From BP-133 sp040756995 (GTDB lineage Bacteria; Actinomycetota; Acidimicrobiia; IMCC26256; BP-133), in contig JBFLYK010000065.1 of assembly GCA_040756995.1 (NCBI GenBank), positions 1-36,437 of the forward strand: 36,437 nt of DNA. The letters run 5' to 3'. The notes under the pieces were generated by a model. The model was given only the letters and a program-made list of their open reading frames with translations, was not told the DNA's origin and made no database searches. Of the stretch, positions 31,544 through 36,437 are shown in pieces. Numbering within the stretch: the first letter of the stretch is position 1; each line of letters opens with the position of its first letter. The position numbers and the translations under genes were made by a program.

Positions 31544-32811
31544 CAGTTTGACGGCTTCGTGCCGAGGGTGACGGAGATCGTGCGGGAGGCGCCGTTGCGT
31601 TCAACCACGACCTGCACCGTATCGCCCGGCTGGCGGGCCTGGACCAGCCCCGACAGTGAATCGGCCGAAGCGACCGGCTTGCCGTCGAACGTCACGATGA
31701 GGTCGCCGACGGAGATGCCGGCCCGCTGCGCCGGGCCGCCGGGCACGAGCGAGACGACCTCGGCTCCACCGCTGCCGTCCGGCGTCTCGGTCGTCGACAC
31801 GCCGAGGAAGGCGACCGGCGCCGGACCCTGGCCGGTTTTGAGCCGTTCGGCCAGCGCCCTGGCCTTGTCGATGGGGATGGCGAAGCCGATGTTCTGGGCG
31901 CCGCCGGCGGCCACGGCGGTGTTGATGCCGATGACCTGGCCGGCCGAGTTCACCAACGGCCCGCCGGAGTTGCCGGGGTTGATGGCGGCGTCGGTCTGGA
32001 TCATGCCGGTCAGGTTCTCGACCGTGCGGTTCAGGGCCGAGACGATCCCCCGGGTGACGGTCGGATCGCCCCGCAGCCCGAGAGCGTTGCCGATGGCGAC
32101 CACGTCGTCGCCGACCTTGACGTCGGCCGACCGGCCGAGGTCGGCGGCCGGAAGCCCGCTGGCGTCGTCCACCTTGAGGAGGGCCACGTCGTTGCCCTCG
32201 TCGGCGCCCACCACGGTGGCCGACAGCGACTTGGTGCTGCCGGCGACCGACACCGACACCCGACGGGCGCCGTCGACCACGTGGGCGTTGGTGAGGATGT
32301 AGCCGTCCGGGCTGATGATGACCCCGGTGCCCTCCCCGCTGGCCCGGCGGGTCGAGGCGTAGATGTCGACGACCGACGGCTCGACCTTGGCCAGGATGGC
32401 CTTCACGTCAAGCGGGGCACCGGTCAGCGGGGCGGCCGAGCCGGACGCCGGCGGGGCGGTCGACGACGTGGTCGCCGGGCCGGAGGGCGACGGGATCGGC
32501 GTCGTGGTGGCGCCGCCGGCCGGGGCGGTGGCGTTGGTCACGGCCGGCGAGTCGGCCTTGTCGTTGCTGGCCAGGCTCACACCGATGGCGGCGCCGAGGC
32601 TGCCGGCCACCAGGGCGAGGGCGGCGACACCGCCGACGAGCGCCGCGGTGCGCTTGCCGGCGAGACCCCGGGTTCCCCCCTCGCCGCCCGGGGGAGGAGA
32701 AGGCGGCGAGGCGGAGAACCCTGTCGGGCCACCCGACCCGGGGGGAGCGGGGGACGGCTCGATCGGAGGAGAGGCCGGAAGGGGCCAGTCCCGGAAGGTT
32801 CCTTCAGTCAT
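31543..32811 (-). CDS. HtrA/DegP-like serine protease, membrane-anchored (PepD-like)
   Basis: A 422-residue protease. A Pro-rich cytoplasmic N-terminus (about 1-50), one TM helix (about 55-80) and a Ser/Thr/Pro linker precede a trypsin-like domain. The triad is complete: His in LTNAHVVDG (about 177), Asp in GNDVALLKV (about 209), Ser in NPGNSGGPLV (about 287). The last 90 residues are a PDZ domain (FLGVSTTE, then GGPAQRAGISVGDLIVTFDG). This matches actinobacterial PepD, which degrades misfolded envelope proteins. ATG at 32811; a CCCAG array lies 23 bp upstream. It is followed by moxR with a one-base overlap. Confidence 0.93.
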   Translation of the reverse strand: MTEGTFRDWPLPASPPIEPSPAPPGSGGPTGFSASPPSPPPGGEGGTRGLAGKRTAALVGGVAALALVAGSLGAAIGVSLASNDKADSPAVTNATAPAGGATTTPIPSPSGPATTSSTAPPASGSAAPLTGAPLDVKAILAKVEPSVVDIYASTRRASGEGTGVIISPDGYILTNAHVVDGARRVSVSVAGSTKSLSATVVGADEGNDVALLKVDDASGLPAADLGRSADVKVGDDVVAIGNALGLRGDPTVTRGIVSALNRTVENLTGMIQTDAAINPGNSGGPLVNSAGQVIGINTAVAAGGAQNIGFAIPIDKARALAERLKTGQGPAPVAFLGVSTTETPDGSGGAEVVSLVPGGPAQRAGISVGDLIVTFDGKPVASADSLSGLVQARQPGDTVQVVVERNGASRTISVTLGTKPSN

Positions 32812-32833
32812 GCCCCTACTCTCGCCGACAAGC

Positions 32834-32860
32834 CTGGGGGTTTGCTGGGAGAGGGCTAGG
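32834..32860 (-). promoter_or_regulatory. CCCAG-type direct repeats at 11-bp spacing upstream of htrA
   Basis: On the minus strand CCTAG (32860-32856), CCCAG (32849-32845) and CCCAG (32838-32834) are spaced exactly 11 bp, ending 23 bases before the htrA ATG. This is the same period and distance as at the response regulator gene. The second and third copies share CCCAGCAAACNCCCAGG with that site. It is the likely target of the adjacent MprA-like regulator (inference). Confidence 0.65.
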
Positions 32861-33066
32861 AACCGCCCAGAAGTTCACTTCCGCTTCGGAAAGCCCAGTG
32901 CTCGCCGATCCGGCCGAGGCTGGTGGAGTCGAGGATGCCGGTGACGGTGGCCGAAGGCCTGGCGGGGGACCTTACAAATCCAGCCTCTCGGCCATCTGCT
33001 ACCTCACAGCCGCTCACCAGCGGCGCCGAGCAGTCACCCGGCCGGCCGGCCGGTAGCCTTGGCCAG

Positions 33067-33192
33067 GTGATCCCCAAGCCTCCGCCGATCGTGATCCCGG
33101 AGCGCAAGGAAAAGCCGCGGCGCGACCGGATCGTTCTCTACTTCCACCCCCACGTGCCGGAGGCGACACTCGTGCTGATCCGCTCCGGCTGA
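33067..33192 (+). CDS. Small hypothetical protein (41 aa)
   Basis: A short frame opening with GTG at 33067 and reading IPKPPPIVIPERKEKPRRDR, then LYFHPHVPEATLVLIRSG. It has a Pro-rich basic start and a beta-strand-like end, no TM and no recognisable domain. A longer version starting upstream at 32923 would run through low-complexity sequence. The ribosome binding site is weak (CCAG only). It lies between htrA (divergent) and the minus-strand gene at 33218-33541 and could be a random open frame. Confidence 0.3.
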   Translation: MIPKPPPIVIPERKEKPRRDRIVLYFHPHVPEATLVLIRSG

Positions 33193-33217
33193 GTCTCTTC
33201 TCGACGGGCCAGGCGCG

Positions 33218-33541
33218 TCAGGAGTGCAGCAGGATCTCCCCGGTCTGGGCGGTGTCGACGCCCACGCCACAGTGCCGGCACGGCTCGTCGTGGAGCCAGG
33301 AGCGCAGCACCCGGGTGTGCTCCTCGTTGAGGACCACCCGGAAGGCACCGGTACCGGGATCGATGTGCAGGGCCACGAACGGTTCCCAGACGCCGGTGCC
33401 GGCGATGTCGGCTGACACGGCGCCGGGGAGGCGCCTGAACCGCCGGTGTTCCACGTCGAAGATCCACAGGCTGTGACAGGAACGCAGGCAGAGGGTCTGC
33501 GCTCCCGCCGATTCACGCTGGGTGAGGCTCTCGCGCAGCAC
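33218..33541 (-). CDS. Conserved hypothetical protein with a C-terminal CxxC
   Basis: A 107-residue soluble protein. It contains QTLCLRSCHSLWIFDVEHRRF, a beta-strand repeat (FVALHIDPGTGAFRVVLN) and EPCRHCGVGVDTAQTG near the C-terminus; four cysteines could bind metal. GTG at 33541 is strongly supported by GGGAGG immediately upstream. I recall similar short proteins from actinobacteria but cannot name a family. Divergent from the RTX gene with a 230-bp gap. Confidence 0.6.
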   Translation of the reverse strand: MLRESLTQRESAGAQTLCLRSCHSLWIFDVEHRRFRRLPGAVSADIAGTGVWEPFVALHIDPGTGAFRVVLNEEHTRVLRSWLHDEPCRHCGVGVDTAQTGEILLHS

Positions 33542-33662
33542 GGGACCTCCCGAGATCTACCGGCCGGGCCCACGGAGAAGAACGACGGGAGCGGGGGGTG
33601 CGGGTGCCGGGCCGCGACGAACGAGTCCACCACCTGTACCCCGCGGCGCGGGCCTTTAATCC

Positions 33663-33679
33663 GGAAATTCGGGAAATTC
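33663..33679. repeat. AT-rich direct repeat GGAAATTC x2 in a promoter region
   Basis: GGAAATTC at 33663-33670 and 33672-33679 (9-bp period), flanked by CCGG on both sides, within the 230-bp gap (33542-33771) between the CxxC protein and the RTX gene. It is the only AT-rich patch there and probably belongs to the RTX gene promoter, about 95 bp before its start. Confidence 0.4.
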
Positions 33680-33771
33680 CGGTCATGAATCCTGTCGCGT
33701 TTCGGACGAACCGGGGCCGTCCACCCAAACCGGCAGGAACTGCCCCGGCGGACGGTGAATTGGGAAGGAAG

Positions 33772-35280
33772 ATGCGCACCATCGGCCGCCCCCGCCGCGA
33801 CCGGCGTCGCGTGACCGGCCTCGTGGCCGCCACAACGGTGCTGGCCAGCGTCCTCGGGATGTCCGCCTCGATCGCCACGGTCTTCTCGGGGGACACCCCC
33901 GGGCCCCCGGCGGCCGATCCGGCCGACGGAGAGTTCGGCGCGGCCGCCGGCAGCGCCCCCGGCGCCTGGCTGGTCGGCGCCGACGGCGGCGTCTTCGCCC
34001 TGGGCAGTGCCCGGTTTCTCGGTTCGACCGGCGGCCTGCGGCTCAACCAGCCCATCGTCGGTCTCGCCGCCACCCCCACCGGCGCCGGCTACTGGCTGAC
34101 GGCCAGCGACGGCGGCGTCTTCAGCTTCGGCGACGCCCGCTTCCACGGATCCACCGGCGCCATCAGGCTCAACCGGCCGATCGTGGCCATGGCCGCCACG
34201 CCGACCGGCGAGGGCTACTGGCTGACCGCCTCCGACGGCGGCGTGTTCGCCTTCGGCGACGCCGCCTTCTTCGGTTCCACCGGCGCCGTCAGACTCAACC
34301 AGCCCATCGTGGCCATGGCGCCGACGCCGACCGGCCGCGGCTACTGGCTGGCTGCCTCCGACGGCGGGGTGTTCAGCTTCGGCGACGCCGTCTTCCGGGG
34401 ATCGACCGGCGGCCAGGCGCTGCCCGCCCCCGTCATCGGCCTGGCCTCCTCCCCCACCGGACAGGGCTACTGGTTGACCGGCGCCGACGGGACGACCTAC
34501 GCCTTCGGCGACGCCGTCTTCAAGGGCCCGGCCAGCGGCGCCGGCGACCTGTCGGCCGCCACCCGCCGGATCGTGGCTGTCGCCGCCACCGCCAGCGGGC
34601 AGGGCTACTGGCACTTCACCGCCGCCGGTTACGCCCTGGCCTTCGGCGACGCCGCCGACATCCCCGGCGCGGCCGGCAGCCTCGCTCCGCTGGTGGCGGC
34701 GGCCGCCGTGCCCCAGAAGCCCGCCCCGGTGCCGGTCGCCCCCACCGGGCCGGTCGACGATCCGGTGCCGACGACCGCGCCACTCCCTCCCCCGCCGCCG
34801 CCTCCTCCTCCCCCGCCCGCTCCCAGCGGCCCCGGGGCGCTCTGCAACGGCCGACTCGCCACCTCGCTCACGCTCGATGCCTCCGGCTCCGCCGGGCCGG
34901 CCGTGCTCGTCGGCACCAAGGGCGACGATGTGATCATCGGCAGCTACGGCAAGGACATCATCGACGGCGGGGGCGGCGACGACATCATCTGCGGCCTCGA
35001 CGGCGACGACAACCTGAAGGGCGGCGACGGGGACGACGTCATCAAGGGTGGATACGGCAACGACACCATCGACGGCGGCGCCGGCAACGACACCGTCCTC
35101 GGGGAGACGGGCGACGACCGGGTGAGCGGCGGCTCCGGTCACGACTTCCAGAGCGGCGGCCCCGGCGACGACATCGTCATCGGGGCCGACGACAAGGAGA
35201 TCGACAAGCTCGACGGCGGAGACGGCTTCGACGACTGCCTGATCAGCGGCGGCGACGAACTCTGGTTCTGCGAGTACTAG
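33772..35280 (+). CDS. Secreted repeat protein with RTX calcium-binding tail
   Basis: A 502-residue secreted protein. Basic signal region (RRDRRR) and hydrophobic core (about 15-40) open it. Six imperfect repeats of about 42 residues follow (about 65-330), each with the pattern YWLxASDGGVFxFGDA and then FxGSTG, likely forming a propeller- or solenoid-like structure. A Pro-rich linker then leads to hemolysin-type calcium-binding nonapeptides: GTKGDDVIIG, GGGGDDIICG, GGDGDDVIKG, GGAGNDTVLG and others (about 385-485). RTX tails usually fold on calcium after export, often through type I secretion, but no such system is in the window and a Sec signal is present. ATG at 33772 has AAGGA upstream; earlier in-frame starts lack a signal peptide. 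Function unknown; adhesion or surface-layer role is possible. The stop overlaps the convergent gene by 38 bp. Confidence 0.85.
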   Translation: MRTIGRPRRDRRRVTGLVAATTVLASVLGMSASIATVFSGDTPGPPAADPADGEFGAAAGSAPGAWLVGADGGVFALGSARFLGSTGGLRLNQPIVGLAATPTGAGYWLTASDGGVFSFGDARFHGSTGAIRLNRPIVAMAATPTGEGYWLTASDGGVFAFGDAAFFGSTGAVRLNQPIVAMAPTPTGRGYWLAASDGGVFSFGDAVFRGSTGGQALPAPVIGLASSPTGQGYWLTGADGTTYAFGDAVFKGPASGAGDLSAATRRIVAVAATASGQGYWHFTAAGYALAFGDAADIPGAAGSLAPLVAAAAVPQKPAPVPVAPTGPVDDPVPTTAPLPPPPPPPPPPPAPSGPGALCNGRLATSLTLDASGSAGPAVLVGTKGDDVIIGSYGKDIIDGGGGDDIICGLDGDDNLKGGDGDDVIKGGYGNDTIDGGAGNDTVLGETGDDRVSGGSGHDFQSGGPGDDIVIGADDKEIDKLDGGDGFDDCLISGGDELWFCEY

Positions 35281-36046
35281 CGGGCCGGTTCCGGGCCACC
35301 TCGGCCTCCTGGGCCTGCCGGGCCCGTCGGAGGAGCGTCGGCAGGACGTAGCCCAGCAGCAGGGCGATGGCGGCGACGATCATGACCGTCCCCACCGTCT
35401 TCTTCGTTCCGCTCCCCTGGTTGGGGTTGGGGAACTCGGGCAGCGTCGTGTTCACCAGGTAGTAGCCGGGCGTGGTGAACGCCGAGCCGACGGTGTTGGG
35501 GTCGCCGAGCCGGTGGGTCGGGACCGGGTTCCACGACTTCCCGTCCGGCGAGAAGAGCATCGTGTCGGCCTCGTCGGGAACGACCATGATCACGTTGCCC
35601 GGCGTCGTGGTCTGGGTGACCGGCGTGCCCGACGGTTGGTAGGTCATCTGCACCCGGTAGGCGTTGCCGTTCGGGCGCGTGCCGTTCGGCGGCTTGGCCA
35701 GCTTCTTCGGGTCGAGCGGCGTGAACGACGCCTTCACGGCGGTGTCACCGTCGCGGGCCGGCAGGGCGCCCTGGGGCAGGTTGAGAATGATCTGGGCGTC
35801 GTCGCTGGTGACGCCGATGAGCGGCGACACGCCGTTCTCGAACGGGATGTCGCTGGAGCTCGGCTTCGGCTCGACGTTGGTGCTGACGGCGTACCAGGGG
35901 GGCTTGACCCACTTGTAGGGAGTGGCGCCCCCGGCGCCGTCGAACAGAGGCCGGACGGGCTGGTCGGTCGTGACATCGGTCACCACCACGACGGCGGCGT
36001 AGAGCACGACGAGCAGAAGGCCGGCCCGCCAGCGTCGGGCGCTCAT
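35243..36046 (-). CDS. Two-TM membrane protein of unknown function
   Basis: A 267-residue protein with an N-terminal TM (about 6-25), a 200-residue extracellular region (KWVKPPWYAVSTNVEPKPSSS at its start, NVIMVVPDEADTMLFSPDGK later), a C-terminal TM (about 222-244) and a strongly basic Arg-rich tail. I do not recognise the family. Its ATG overlaps the stop of the CPBP protease (ATGA at 36043-36046), so the two are coupled and the protein could be a partner or substrate of the protease. The basic tail is encoded opposite the end of the RTX gene. Confidence 0.6.
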   Translation of the reverse strand: MSARRWRAGLLLVVLYAAVVVVTDVTTDQPVRPLFDGAGGATPYKWVKPPWYAVSTNVEPKPSSSDIPFENGVSPLIGVTSDDAQIILNLPQGALPARDGDTAVKASFTPLDPKKLAKPPNGTRPNGNAYRVQMTYQPSGTPVTQTTTPGNVIMVVPDEADTMLFSPDGKSWNPVPTHRLGDPNTVGSAFTTPGYYLVNTTLPEFPNPNQGSGTKKTVGTVMIVAAIALLLGYVLPTLLRRARQAQEAEVARNRPASTRRTRVRRRR

Positions 36047-36437
36047 ATGACCACCAGCAGGTTGGCCACGGCATGGGTGGCGGCCGGCACGGTCCACGAT
36101 CCCGTCACCCGGCGCTGCCAGCCGAAGAGCAGTCCGGCGGCGAGGTCGAGGGGCAGGACCCACAGGCCGTAGACGGTGACGTGGACGGCGGCGAAGAGGA
36201 CGGCCGAACCGCCGAGGGCGAGGGCGGGGCCGCCGGCCAGGAGGGCGCCGTAGACGAGTCGCCGGAAGAAGGCCTCCTCGGCCACGGCGGCGAGGCTGTT
36301 GAGGGCGATGACGAGGCCCGTGGCCGGTGCGGGCGGCGCCGCGCCGGCCAGCAGGAGCCGCCCGAGGGCGAAGGCGCCGATGCCGAGGGCGAGAACCGGC
36401 AGGACGGGGGCCGCCGGGCCGGCGGCCGGCCGGTCGG
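36043..36437 (-). CDS. CPBP-family intramembrane metalloprotease (CAAX-like), C-terminal part
   Basis: About 130 residues are visible, open to the right edge, so the 5' end is missing. The conserved motifs are present: EEAFFRR (the EExxxR motif), FAAVH (catalytic His), and the second HAVANLL, set among hydrophobic segments. This is the CPBP/Abi group of intramembrane proteases, which in bacteria take part in bacteriocin immunity and peptide processing. Ala/Gly/Leu-rich TM segments precede it in the same open frame. Coupled to the downstream two-TM protein by ATGA. Confidence 0.8.
   Translation of the reverse strand, partial: DRPAAGPAAPVLPVLALGIGAFALGRLLLAGAAPPAPATGLVIALNSLAAVAEEAFFRRLVYGALLAGGPALALGGSAVLFAAVHVTVYGLWVLPLDLAAGLLFGWQRRVTGSWTVPAATHAVANLLVVI

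Noticed and set aside
33542..33771. ydaO (c-di-AMP) riboswitch ahead of the secreted RTX gene
   Set aside because: Such riboswitches precede wall-associated genes in actinobacteria, but the conserved core blocks are not visible here.
33598..33771. Earlier in-frame starts for the RTX protein
   Set aside because: They add about 58 residues without a signal peptide in front of the real one, and cross the AT-rich promoter patch.

Overview
The window looks like a piece of a high-GC actinobacterial chromosome. Coding GC is very high, GTG and TTG starts are frequent, and stop/start overlaps of the GTGA or ATGA type are common. The gene content fits too: an F420-type PPOX protein, MftR-like TetR regulators, and an MprAB/PepD-like module. 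Several Liv-type binding-protein features recall Acidimicrobiia, but that class-level placement is an inference. I see no rRNA, tRNA, CRISPR array, insertion sequence or phage gene.

Left part (1-23464): a large accessory region built around Liv-type (branched-chain amino acid/amide family) ABC importers. Transporter set 1 has a truncated substrate-binding lipoprotein at the left edge, a membrane-anchored protein, LivF, a fused LivH-LivM permease, a four-helix membrane protein, and a secreted, tail-anchored surface protein. Next come a winged-helix-like protein divergent from a small DUF2173-like protein, a second binding lipoprotein with a DUF7064/7065-like partner, and a PEP-utilising swivelling-domain protein with a MaoC-like hotdog protein. 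Five near-identical 18-bp palindromes (336-353, 6560-6577, 7282-7299, 7726-7743, 12805-12822) sit just upstream of these units and suggest one TetR-type regulon. A phosphatase, two paralogous TetR regulators (13689 and 23464), an F420/FMN PPOX protein and an SDR follow.

Transporter set 2 (14757-22699, minus strand) is unusual. One 1242-residue polypeptide carries LivH, LivM, LivF and LivG in that order. The binding protein upstream of it lacks a start codon in the right place. Its expected signal/anchor and linker are found in another frame, at the end of a 654-residue surface protein. This suggests either a frameshift or a fusion of surface protein and binding protein.

Middle (23465-27297): an assimilatory sulfite-forming operon (APS reductase, precorrin-2 dehydrogenase-like protein, sulfite reductase) behind an AT-rich leader. 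The leader has a Met-Cys-Arg mini-ORF in the loop of a hairpin. A 380-bp gene-free stretch full of long perfect palindromes follows.

Right part (27298-36437): a DUF2784 membrane protein, a YceI-like protein, an OmpR-type response regulator and histidine kinase, a MoxR ATPase and an HtrA protease. The regulator and htrA promoters share three CCCAG-type direct repeats at exact 11-bp spacing, so the two-component system probably controls itself and htrA. The window ends with two small proteins, a secreted protein with repeats and an RTX calcium-binding tail, a two-TM protein, and a truncated CPBP intramembrane protease.
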